64,000 bases of DNA from Cellulomonas chengniuliangii (GTDB lineage: Bacteria; Actinomycetota; Actinomycetes; Actinomycetales; Cellulomonadaceae): contig NZ_CP101988.1 of assembly GCF_024508335.1 (NCBI RefSeq), positions 3,410,001 to 3,474,000 of the forward strand, written 5' to 3'. Numbering within the stretch: the stretch's first letter is position 1; every line of letters starts with the position of its first letter. The notes under the pieces are model-generated. The model ran no database searches. It saw only the letters and a list, made by a program, of their open reading frames with translations, and was not told where the DNA came from. The position numbers were made by a program, and so were the translations under genes. Positions 46,545 to 54,941 of this stretch are shown here, in pieces.

Positions 46545-46626
46545 GACCGTCTACTACCGTCAGAACCCAGCCTCGACGACGCTGGAAACCAGAGAACCGA
46601 GCCTCCACTGAAGCCGGGGCGGTTCA
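46545..46626 (+). mobile_element. 3' fragment of the same IS3 element, opposite orientation
   Basis: Encodes the last residues of OrfB ([20 protein letters not shown], His, stop) on the plus strand and ends in an inverted repeat CCGGGGCGGTTCA. It abuts the right end of copy 1, so two IS copies once met head to tail here. Confidence 0.75.
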
Positions 46627-46684
46627 CCTCACCCCGATCGAGTACGAGACGATCATGACCACTCAGGTCGCACTCGCCGCCTGA
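46627..46684 (+). pseudogene. C-terminal fragment of another IS3-type transposase
   Basis: LTPIEYETIMTTQVALAA followed by a stop; 'TPIEYE' endings are typical of IS3-family OrfB. The stop lies 6 nt before the right 26-bp IS end, so this fragment belongs to the outer IS. Confidence 0.6.
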
Positions 46685-46690
46685 GAACAC

Positions 46691-46716
46691 CTGTCACCTA
46701 TTCGTGCAGCAGACCC
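46691..46716. repeat. 26-bp IS-type end, right
   Basis: Inverted copy of 45083-45108 with one mismatch. It closes the outer IS scar. Confidence 0.75.
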
Positions 46717-46787
46717 TAGGAGCGCACCCAGTCGTTGACAGAAAGATCTGGTTGATCAAAATGTGGGAGTCACGGGTGCTGTTGCGC

Positions 46788-46819
46788 GGCTCTTCAGATC
46801 CAACCGGATCTGGAGAGCC
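46788..46819. terminator. Hairpin at the end of the BREX operon
   Basis: GGCTCT-T-CAGATCC (46788-46801) pairs with GGATCTG-G-AGAGCC (46806-46819), a 14-bp stem with one T-G wobble and an AACC loop. It lies 17 nt beyond the last stop of the BREX operon. Confidence 0.65.
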
Positions 46820-46836
46820 GCTTTGCGGTCACGCCT

Positions 46837-47445
46837 TCATGCTCGCGTGACGTCCCGCACCGGTACGGCGACGAGCACTTCCCGGAGGCGCTCCGCGGAT
46901 GAACCGCCGTGCGTGCGGCCGTGCCGGTCGCTCACGTACTGATGCCACCGCGAAGGGTGCCGCGGCTGACCACCAACACACCAGGCGGTGGAGTGCCCAG
47001 CGCCCTCGATGGCCGTGGAGAGCCACGCCAGCTGCTGACGCTGATGCTGAGCCGCTAAGCCGGACGGCTTGGCCACTCCCCATCCGGCCAAGACCATGGT
47101 CGAAGCTGCGAGAGCTTCCTGCAGCGATGACCGCGCCCTCATCCAAGGTGCCGCTTCGGCCGCCACAGCCCGCATCCCGCGCAGATCTTGAGAAGCGGCA
47201 TCACAGAGGTTTGCGATCATCACCACGTCGCAGCCCAGCAACTCGGCGACAAGCTCCACCTGCCGGCGGGTTCGTACGCCGCTCGTGAGCGGGGGTGTAG
47301 CTAGAACAGCGCACAGGACAACGGGAGCGCTCCCCGCAAACTGCGCGACGTGCCGAAGTTGGTCGTGCGGCGGCGGCGAGGGCCGTGCAGATTGGTGCCG
47401 GTCGTCGGCGAAACCGGCTGGTGGGGAATCGGCTAAAACGGTCAC
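46837..47445 (-). CDS. DUF1643-like protein appended to BREX operon
   Basis: 202 aa. The central part has DUF1643-like features: LLGCDVVMIANLCDAASQDL, then ASTMVLAGWGVAKPSG and CVGGQPRHPSRWHQYV (compare 'GxTKxGxPRHPLY'). Function of the family is unknown. GTG start overlaps the brxA stop (GTGA), so it is translated with the BREX genes. It is not one of the six standard type 3 genes. Its N-terminal 40 residues are Pro/Ser-rich. Confidence 0.75.
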   Translation of the reverse strand: MTVLADSPPAGFADDRHQSARPSPPPHDQLRHVAQFAGSAPVVLCAVLATPPLTSGVRTRRQVELVAELLGCDVVMIANLCDAASQDLRGMRAVAAEAAPWMRARSSLQEALAASTMVLAGWGVAKPSGLAAQHQRQQLAWLSTAIEGAGHSTAWCVGGQPRHPSRWHQYVSDRHGRTHGGSSAERLREVLVAVPVRDVTRA

Positions 47446-48140
47446 TGGTCGAGGACCAAGACAACCCGCCCGATGCCTTCGGAGTGCCGTCTGAGACCCA
47501 CGGCCTGCCGCGGAAACGTCTTTGGCAGCTTGAGCGCGAAGAACTCAGGTGCGTGGATGACGTCGTCCACGGACATCGACTCGGCTTGACGGCTGTCCAG
47601 CAGGCAGCGCACGAGCCACGCAGCGAGTTCAGGGTCGGTGGCGGAAAGGTGGCCGCGTGCGCTGTGTGACGACGACGGGTCGCCAGCGAGAACAGCCAAA
47701 CTACGGAGGGTCTTGATGCCGCGCTGCGTCGCGATGTCGACCGTGCGCCGGGGACCGAACGCCGCACGCATCCGTCGACGTACAGCGACGGTGTCGACGC
47801 CACCAGCGGCGACAAGCTCTCTGCCACATGCGTGCAAGAGCACGCGAAAGGACGGCTGGCTGACAAGCAGTGCGCCGAAATGCAGCGGCCGCCAGTCGGG
47901 TGCGCTAGCCGAGTGCCTCAGCGCCCAGTCGGTGATCTCATTCCGTGAACTAGCCGGTCGCAACCACACGGCCGTCAGCGCCGTCAAGGTCTTCTTCATC
48001 GCGGCAGCACCGAGCGGCTCGTCTGCCAGCTCCGTCGCGAGCGTATCGCGCGCGTCCGCAAGTTCAAGGCCCTCGCGGGCAACCCGAAGGGCGGCGTCCA
48101 GCCAACGGACGTCCAGGTCTCGATCCAGCAGGCCGGTCAT
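47442..48140 (-). CDS. brxA: BREX protein BrxA (DUF1819-like)
   Basis: 232 aa, helical. Features such as ALLVSQPSFRVLLHACGREL and the PRRTVDIATQRGIKTLRSLA basic stretch fit the BrxA/NusB-like DNA-binding family. In type 3 BREX brxA is the last standard gene, as here. ATG overlaps the pglZ stop. Helps restriction of phage DNA; mechanism in type 3 is not established. Confidence 0.8.
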   Translation of the reverse strand: MTGLLDRDLDVRWLDAALRVAREGLELADARDTLATELADEPLGAAAMKKTLTALTAVWLRPASSRNEITDWALRHSASAPDWRPLHFGALLVSQPSFRVLLHACGRELVAAGGVDTVAVRRRMRAAFGPRRTVDIATQRGIKTLRSLAVLAGDPSSSHSARGHLSATDPELAAWLVRCLLDSRQAESMSVDDVIHAPEFFALKLPKTFPRQAVGLRRHSEGIGRVVLVLDQ

Positions 48141-49927
48141 GGTTCGACCCGGACGAGCGGAACGATGACTTCATCCTGGCTGAGACCGCCGTGGGTCACC
48201 GTGACGCCGCCCCGACGAAAGCAGGTCCGGCCGAACGCGAATAGAGGCGCACCGGCCGACGCAGGGAACCCCGGCGGCGTCCACGGCAGCCCAGGTAGCT
48301 GGGTCGCGTCGCGCAACAACTCAGACCGGTAAGTGCGTACTCGTTGCCCCCTGCCCGTCACCCGAACGCCCTCGTTTGGGATCGGCGAATCCATACCGAG
48401 GCACGGCAGATTGCCGTGGTCGGACGTGACCCACACCTGCATCTCGTTGCGTCTGGCCCAGTCCAGCGCACGTTCAAGAAACCCGGACCTAAGCCACGTG
48501 GTGACGCCGGCGTGAAACTGGTGGTCGGCGTTGACGCTGGCCCCGTGCATTAGGTCGTCAACTGCGTTAACAGCCAAGCCCACGGCGACCGCACCGGCCG
48601 GCGGGTCGACCCATTCCGACGCTTCGTGGCCGTAGATCCGGTCGTAGTGGATGTCGGCCGCGTCCAGACCCTCAGCTCGCCAGAAGGTGTTCCACCTAGA
48701 CGCCTCAGTATCGGTTCGCTCGAGGGTGTCGGGGAAGCTCGTGGGCAGGGCGCCGGCGAAGATGGACTGCCTGCTGACCGTCGTGATCGTGGGCAGGCAG
48801 GCCAGCACGCGTCGGTCGTCTGCCACCCGCAGGTTGAGGGCCTTGACGATGTGCAGCCACTGCCCAATGCCGAGGCCGTCGAGGACAAGCAGCATCACCT
48901 TGGACCCAGTGTTCACGGATGCCGCCGCCAGGAACGGAGCGACTCGGTGCACGCTGGCCGGTCGCATGACGGAGCCGGACAGCAGCACCGCGTAGTTGCT
49001 CTGCAGCCAGGATGACCAACCGACATCCAGCTCGGCCCAGCGAGCCCAGGCGGAAGCAGCAAGAACGGCGGTGCCCTCTGTCGGAGGCAGCGCTGCAATC
49101 GACCAACGCAGCCGCGCCCATGCGTCCGCCACGGTCAGCCAGTCGCTGTACGACGTGGCTGCACTCGGAAGTTCCGCAAGCAGCTTTTCGCTGGCTGACA
49201 GGCCGGTCTCCTCGGGCCGGTAGAGCCGGAGACCGATCGGGAGGTCGGCAACCACCCGCTTCGGCGTCCGCAGCAGCCGCCGCTCAAGCAGTCCCAGGAA
49301 CTCCTCGGTCACGGTGCGCAGTTCTGCATCGTGCGGGTGCGCGCCACCTCTCGCACCCCAATCGTCGAGCAGCGCGCTCAACACCTCGGTCGGGTCCGGG
49401 CCGGACAACACCGCGGCCGCGAGCCCGGGCGGGCAGGTTGGCGCGAGAAGCGCCCGGAGCGCGGGCCCCGCGTGCTCGACGAGCCGCACAACGCTGAGCA
49501 GCGCGGTGTCCGGCGGCGGGGGCCACGCCAACCCCGTGAGCTCGCGGGCAAGCGCAGCCAACCGGTCGTTCAGCGGACGGTCGCCGATCAGCGCCCGCAC
49601 CGCCGGCACGGGGAGCTCGGCGACTTCGGCCAAAGCCTCAGTGGGAAGCCGCAGGTTTAGCGTCAGCAGTGGGAGCGCCCGGGCATCCGGAGGAAGATCG
49701 TCTGCCGTGCACAAGCCGGGGATGATGACATGAACCAGCACCGGCGCAGCGTCGGGCCGCTGGCGCAGAATCGTCTGCTCGAGGATGCGGCGCAGTGTCC
49801 ACCTGTCGGCCACAGTCAGCACGGCGGGTCCCGCAAGGGAGTCCAGCCCGCTCCCGTCGAGGTAGAGCAGAGTCTCTCCCGGCTGCAAGGCTACGTCACC
49901 GAGCAGCGTCGACCAGCTGCTGCTCAT
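48137..49927 (-). CDS. pglZ: BREX-3 phosphatase PglZ
   Basis: 596 aa of the alkaline-phosphatase superfamily. MLLVLDGLGIGQWLH near residue 345 supplies the first metal Asp, LPTITTVSRQSIFAGALPT the nucleophile region, VWVTSDHGNLPCLG the Asp-His metal pair, and THGGLSQDEVIVPLV the C-terminal PglZ signature. Essential phosphatase in BREX systems. Coupled on both sides by 4-nt overlaps. Confidence 0.93.
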   Translation of the reverse strand: MSSSWSTLLGDVALQPGETLLYLDGSGLDSLAGPAVLTVADRWTLRRILEQTILRQRPDAAPVLVHVIIPGLCTADDLPPDARALPLLTLNLRLPTEALAEVAELPVPAVRALIGDRPLNDRLAALARELTGLAWPPPPDTALLSVVRLVEHAGPALRALLAPTCPPGLAAAVLSGPDPTEVLSALLDDWGARGGAHPHDAELRTVTEEFLGLLERRLLRTPKRVVADLPIGLRLYRPEETGLSASEKLLAELPSAATSYSDWLTVADAWARLRWSIAALPPTEGTAVLAASAWARWAELDVGWSSWLQSNYAVLLSGSVMRPASVHRVAPFLAAASVNTGSKVMLLVLDGLGIGQWLHIVKALNLRVADDRRVLACLPTITTVSRQSIFAGALPTSFPDTLERTDTEASRWNTFWRAEGLDAADIHYDRIYGHEASEWVDPPAGAVAVGLAVNAVDDLMHGASVNADHQFHAGVTTWLRSGFLERALDWARRNEMQVWVTSDHGNLPCLGMDSPIPNEGVRVTGRGQRVRTYRSELLRDATQLPGLPWTPPGFPASAGAPLFAFGRTCFRRGGVTVTHGGLSQDEVIVPLVRVEP

Positions 49928-52326
49928 GACTCCACTCGCACGACGAGAGCCAGGCGCACTGTCGGGTTGAGCGGCAACTGCCCGCCCCCGACTTGACGCA
50001 ACTGCTGGTAGCTGTAGTCGATCAGGGCGCGAAGTAGCGCAGCATGTTGCTCCTCACGAAGCGGGACGACCGGCAGCGCCCGGCTGCCGTCGAAGTGGTC
50101 CGGCAGCGCCGCCAATAGCTGCATCCCGCGCAAGGGGTCTTTTGGGCCGCGGTCGTCCAGGAAGACCGCGACCGCGCCGGCCAGCGAGCCGTAGGCGCCG
50201 CCGGCGACCCGCCCGACCGCCAACCATCCGCGTCCTCCTTGCGTGTCCCGCAGGACCGGCACCGGTTCGCCCGGGACAACTGCGCTATTCCGGTGGAGCA
50301 CTGCAGTCGCCGGTTCTCCTGCCACGTGCTGAAGGCGCTCGAGCAGCGCCGGCAGAGTCGACTTCGGTTTCCGCGGGACGGTGATGCTGATGTCCGACAG
50401 AACGGCCCGTGCTTCCGTCGACTCCGCGAGCTGAGCCTGTGCCAGCGCCTGGAACTGGTCGGCCGCGGCGGCGAGCGAGTCTTGCTGCAAGATCGCGGCC
50501 ACGAAGAGGGAGTCAGCCAACTGGTCAGCGGTGGCGAGGACGTCGCCGCGCTTATCGACACCGAGCTCGGCGAGGATGAGGTCAAGCTTGGCTTCCAAGA
50601 CTTCCAGAACCCGCTGGTCAACCGAGTCGGCAAGAACGAGGTTGAAGGCACGGACGGGGACGGCTTGGCCGATGCGGTCCACGCGTCCGATGCGCTGCTC
50701 GAGCAGCGTGGGCGCCCAGGGGAGGTCAAGGTTGACGATGACGTGCGCGAACTGCAGGTTCACGCCTTCGCCGCCCGCGTCCGTAGAAACCAGCACCTGA
50801 GCGTCGTCGCGGAAAGCGGCTTGGGCGGCGGCTCGCTCGTTCAGACCCAACGTCCCGTCAACGGTGACCGTGCGGATGCCTTGAGCTTCCAGGACCTTGA
50901 CTAGCGCGCGCTGCGTGGCACGGAACTGGGTGAAGACGAGGACCTTTACTGCAGGGTCGGCCTCGGCCCGTTGCTGCTGTCGCAACAGACGCAGGAAGTG
51001 CACCGTCTTCGGGTCGCTCTCGGCGCTCAGCGTCTGCCTGGCGAGCTCGATCAGTCGGTCCAGGACTGCTGCGTCCGCCGCGCGTGTCGGTGCCGTCAGC
51101 AAGGCCTCAGCCTGCTCCTCGTCCAGCTCGTCCCACAGCGTCGGCTCATCGGCAGCTGAACTGCGGCCGATCGCGTCGCGTCGACGTTCCAGAGCCGCCA
51201 ACACCGCGGCGGTCGAACTCGCCACCAGCCGCTGGAAGAGCAGCATGAGGAACCCGGTTGCACTGTCACCCGTGGCCCGAGCCTGCAGGAAGCCTTCGCG
51301 CACGTAGTCGGTGACTTCGTCATACAGCTGCCGGTGCAGAGGGTGGTCGTCCCACGGGACAACTTCCAGGCGCGTGGTGCGCGGCTGGAACAGCACCCGC
51401 CCGGCATGGTCGACGGCGCCGCGCTTGTCGGTGCGGGCGACGATCGTCGCGACGGTGTTCGCGGAGACCTCGCGTCCGCTGCGGAATGCCGGGTCGATCA
51501 GCCCGAGAAAGCGGCGGAAGCTCTCGGACTTGCCGGAGTGGGGCGTCGCGGTGAGCAGCAGGAGGTTCGGCGTGCTGTCAGCCAGGTCGAGCGCCAGCTG
51601 GTGTCGGGCGACGTCCTCACTGGAACCGGCGACGTGGTGCGCCTCATCGATGATGACCAAGTCCCAACCTGCGGAGACGACGCCTTCGACGCGCAGGGCG
51701 TTGTAGGCGTCGACCTGCAACGGGGACCAACCTGCTCGCCGTCGCAACGGCTTGATCGCGTCGACGCTGGTGACGACCAGCGGGAACACGCGCCAGACGT
51801 CGGCGCTGCTGTCGACCGGTACCCCTTCGGGACCGATGCGAGTGAAGTCGAGCGAGAACTTCTCCCGCATTTCGGCCACCCACTGCAGCTGAACGCCCTT
51901 TGGCGCGACGACGAGCACCCTGCCCACGCGGCCGCGGGCGAGTAGCTCGCTGACGATGGCGCCGGCCGTGGTGGTCTTCCCGAGACCAACTTCGCAGCAG
52001 ATGGCAAGGCGGACAGGGTACAGCCGAAGGGCCCGCTGCAGGATCGAGACCTGGTGGGGGAGCAACTCGACGTGCATGCCGGCTGCGACGGGCTCCCCGG
52101 CGCTGGCTTGAGATAGCGCCCGAAGAGTGATCGCGCGCGTGGACACTTCCGAGCTCGTCCAGGCCCGCCGGCTCAAGTCACTGAGGTCGGCGGCGTCTAG
52201 CGTGTGCACGCGACCTTCGGCTGGCGCGTACACGTCCACGGTGCAAGTGCCGAACAACTCCTGTTCGGCGAGGACCTGCACGACCTGGCGGCCGTCCGGC
52301 CACCAGCGCCAGTTCTGGTCGCTCAC
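49924..52326 (-). CDS. brxHII: BREX-3 SNF2/DEAD-like helicase BrxHII
   Basis: 800 aa. Walker A is CEVGLGKTTTAGAI (Lys117), Walker B is DEAH at 227-230, motif III region LLLLTATPHSGKS, and the C-terminal lobe has VLVSTDAGGEGVNLQ and QRIGRVDRIGQ. It should translocate along or remodel DNA. GTG start overlaps the methylase stop. Confidence 0.93.
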   Translation of the reverse strand: MSDQNWRWWPDGRQVVQVLAEQELFGTCTVDVYAPAEGRVHTLDAADLSDLSRRAWTSSEVSTRAITLRALSQASAGEPVAAGMHVELLPHQVSILQRALRLYPVRLAICCEVGLGKTTTAGAIVSELLARGRVGRVLVVAPKGVQLQWVAEMREKFSLDFTRIGPEGVPVDSSADVWRVFPLVVTSVDAIKPLRRRAGWSPLQVDAYNALRVEGVVSAGWDLVIIDEAHHVAGSSEDVARHQLALDLADSTPNLLLLTATPHSGKSESFRRFLGLIDPAFRSGREVSANTVATIVARTDKRGAVDHAGRVLFQPRTTRLEVVPWDDHPLHRQLYDEVTDYVREGFLQARATGDSATGFLMLLFQRLVASSTAAVLAALERRRDAIGRSSAADEPTLWDELDEEQAEALLTAPTRAADAAVLDRLIELARQTLSAESDPKTVHFLRLLRQQQRAEADPAVKVLVFTQFRATQRALVKVLEAQGIRTVTVDGTLGLNERAAAQAAFRDDAQVLVSTDAGGEGVNLQFAHVIVNLDLPWAPTLLEQRIGRVDRIGQAVPVRAFNLVLADSVDQRVLEVLEAKLDLILAELGVDKRGDVLATADQLADSLFVAAILQQDSLAAAADQFQALAQAQLAESTEARAVLSDISITVPRKPKSTLPALLERLQHVAGEPATAVLHRNSAVVPGEPVPVLRDTQGGRGWLAVGRVAGGAYGSLAGAVAVFLDDRGPKDPLRGMQLLAALPDHFDGSRALPVVPLREEQHAALLRALIDYSYQQLRQVGGGQLPLNPTVRLALVVRVES

Positions 52327-54941
52327 TGACCCAGGCGGGAACGGGCGTTGCGGACGTAGGCGAGCACCGCCGGCATCTCAACGAGGTAGTCCGGCGGCAG
52401 ACGCTTGGCTACCTTGACGATGGTGTCGTACTCCGACTTCGCCCAGGCGTTCCTGAACCCGGCCAGCACCGCCTCGCCGCGGAAGCGGTGCAGCGGGCCA
52501 GTGTCACTGGCGTAGCTGTCGAAGGTGCGCAGCAGGTCGCGCTGACGAAGCTGGTCAAGGTGCTCACTCTTTCGCGGGTCGGGGACTGCCCACGCGCCGT
52601 CGCTGTCTTGCACGAAGTTCTGCTCCAGCAACTCGCGGAGGTCGGGGAGCTGGTCGGGGCGGTCACCGCTGGTCGAGATCTCACGCAGGTAGTCCGGCTG
52701 GATCTGAGAATGCTTCTGCGGCTTGCGCTTGAGCTGCTGGCGCAGCCACGAAACCGCACTGGTCTCGTCGGTCACAAACAGCTGAACGCTGGCGAGCTCC
52801 TTGAAGGTCATCTTCTTGCGCTCGTAGGTCTCGACCTGGTCCGGCCGGAAGTACATGTCGTCGCGCTCGTTGTAGTGCGCATCTAGACCGCGGTAGAACT
52901 CGCTGGCCGTCATCGGCACCGGCAGGCCCGCGCTGACGTAGTACGACACCACGCGGTGGTAGATCCGGTCAGAGTGCCGTTCACGCACGGGCAGCAGCAC
53001 TCCGGCGGTGTCGTGCACGACCGGCAGGTGCTTGAGGTGCTCGCCGACGAACGCCCATACCGTCGGGTCTGCTCCACCGGCAGCGGCAATGCTGGCGGTG
53101 GTGGCCGCGTCCGGCTTGTAGCAGGAGATCATGAGGTCCTGCTTGACGGCGTTGACGGCGGTGGCCTGTCGGTAGCTGTCCTGTGTCTTGTCCAAGACGC
53201 GGGTGTCAGCGACGACGAAGCCAGCGGCAGTCAGCGCTTCCTGCAGCGCGGCCCACACGACATTTGAACTGTTTGAGAACTCCACCGTCATCCAACGTCC
53301 GGGCTTCAGGACTCGGGAGAACTCCTTGAAGCACGCCGTCATGAGGTCTGCGTACTCGCGGTTGCTCTTGCCTCTGGCCTTGTCGACGATGGCTTCCCGC
53401 TCAACTTGTGTCAGGACGCCGTGCCAGCCTTCGATGACGTGCGCGAGGTCGGAGTACGGGATGTTCTCGCCGAAGGGCGGATCGACAAACGCGTAGTCAA
53501 CCGAGGCATCCTCGAGCGGGAGCGCTGAGGCGTCACCTGTGGTGATCCTGATGTCCGCGTTCGGGGGAACCGACTGCCACAACTTCACCAAAGTCGACCG
53601 CTTGCCCCGCTTTGGTTCGGTCCCCTCAAGGTTGTACCTGGGCGAGCACTCAGAGATGAGGGAACTGACGTAGTACACGCCGCTCTGGGCCCGGTTGACC
53701 TGCGAGTGGTCGGTGGCCTTGTAGCGGTTCATCCAGCTCAGGCCCCAGAAAGCCTGCTCCACCCAGAACTTGAGTGCGCGCCTGATGTCGAGACGAGGCT
53801 CTTCCACGGCCCAGGTCCAGAGACGGGACAGCGACGCCAGAGCTCTATCGGCGTACAGGTGCTGAACCGCGGTGAAGCCCTTCGGGGCAAGCCTGGAGCC
53901 ATGCACCATGGCACTGATGGGCAACGCTGCGGACGGAGCGCCCGGTGCAGTTAGGGAAGCCACCCGTGCGAGCACGGCCCGATCGGCATCGTCCAACGGC
54001 TTGTTCCCGGTGACCGTCACGTTGCCCATCCGCCAGCGGTAGTGAACCCGGACGGGCCGAAGCTCGACACGCTCGATGACCTCACCCGTCAGGAGGCGGA
54101 CGGGCACCTTCCGGCGCTCGAGCGGCGGAGAAGACTTCTTGCCCACAGCCGCGCCGCAACCAGGGCAGGGGAACACATCACGAACCTTCCCCGTCGAGGC
54201 GGAGAAGGCGGTGTCGTAGAAGACGACGGCGCCTCCGCAGTGAGGGCATGTGAACACCTCGGACCAAACGGTGTAGTCGATCAGCGCGGCATGTCCGTCA
54301 GGCGTGGTGGTTCGGTACATCCACCCCAACTCGTCATCCAAGCGCTTGAGCAGCGCAGCACTCGCGCTGCTGAACGCCTCCGCGTCAACGGGCAGAGTCA
54401 CACCGCTGGCAAGGAAGGTGGCGTTCGGCGCGAGATCATTAAGCACGGCACGCCGGGCGCCCCATTGCGCCGTGCGACCGTGCTTCGCGAACTCGAACCC
54501 GATCGACTGGTCCGGCGTCGCGCACATCTGCGCCGCAACACCGGTCATCCCTGAGCCAGCAAAGCCGTCAAGGACGACGTCTCCGGGCTTGGTGTAGTGC
54601 AGAAGCAGGCGGACGATGACCTCTGGGGGCACCTTCGTCGGGTACGAATGCGCCTTGTACTGCAGCGTGTTCTTGCTGCCCTGGACGTCGTCGAGGTAAG
54701 GCCCGGGGTCATCACGCGCCACGTCTCCACGAGGGCCCGCCATCGACCAATCCCGCATGAACGGGTTCACGGTCGCGGTGTGCCATGGCGGGCTCGACAT
54801 CGCGAGGACACTGGCGATGCTCTGCCCAGGTGGGAGCGCGATGTTGCCGCTCTCGAGCTCCATGCGGAGTTGGTCGAGTGCGGCCTGTCCCTCCAGCTCA
54901 CGCGCCGTCTGGTCGTCTGTCTGGAACAGCTGGTCGGTCAT
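52323..54941 (-). CDS. pglXI: BREX-3 adenine-specific DNA methyltransferase PglXI
   Basis: 872 aa. AdoMet motif I is VLDGFAGSGMTGVAA (about 124-136), and the catalytic motif IV is Asp487-Pro-Pro-Phe490 (DPPFGENIPY). Between them lies a CPHC...CPGC zinc ribbon (about 233-264), and the N-terminus resembles COG1743/DUF1156 methylases. It should mark host DNA at the BREX site so that only foreign DNA is attacked. ATGA overlap with brxC. Confidence 0.93.
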   Translation of the reverse strand: MTDQLFQTDDQTARELEGQAALDQLRMELESGNIALPPGQSIASVLAMSSPPWHTATVNPFMRDWSMAGPRGDVARDDPGPYLDDVQGSKNTLQYKAHSYPTKVPPEVIVRLLLHYTKPGDVVLDGFAGSGMTGVAAQMCATPDQSIGFEFAKHGRTAQWGARRAVLNDLAPNATFLASGVTLPVDAEAFSSASAALLKRLDDELGWMYRTTTPDGHAALIDYTVWSEVFTCPHCGGAVVFYDTAFSASTGKVRDVFPCPGCGAAVGKKSSPPLERRKVPVRLLTGEVIERVELRPVRVHYRWRMGNVTVTGNKPLDDADRAVLARVASLTAPGAPSAALPISAMVHGSRLAPKGFTAVQHLYADRALASLSRLWTWAVEEPRLDIRRALKFWVEQAFWGLSWMNRYKATDHSQVNRAQSGVYYVSSLISECSPRYNLEGTEPKRGKRSTLVKLWQSVPPNADIRITTGDASALPLEDASVDYAFVDPPFGENIPYSDLAHVIEGWHGVLTQVEREAIVDKARGKSNREYADLMTACFKEFSRVLKPGRWMTVEFSNSSNVVWAALQEALTAAGFVVADTRVLDKTQDSYRQATAVNAVKQDLMISCYKPDAATTASIAAAGGADPTVWAFVGEHLKHLPVVHDTAGVLLPVRERHSDRIYHRVVSYYVSAGLPVPMTASEFYRGLDAHYNERDDMYFRPDQVETYERKKMTFKELASVQLFVTDETSAVSWLRQQLKRKPQKHSQIQPDYLREISTSGDRPDQLPDLRELLEQNFVQDSDGAWAVPDPRKSEHLDQLRQRDLLRTFDSYASDTGPLHRFRGEAVLAGFRNAWAKSEYDTIVKVAKRLPPDYLVEMPAVLAYVRNARSRLGQ

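Noticed and set aside
46545-46836. CRISPR-like or phage attachment repeats near the end of BREX
   Set aside because: The repeated sequence there is an IS3 fragment and its terminal repeat, not spaced repeats or an att core.
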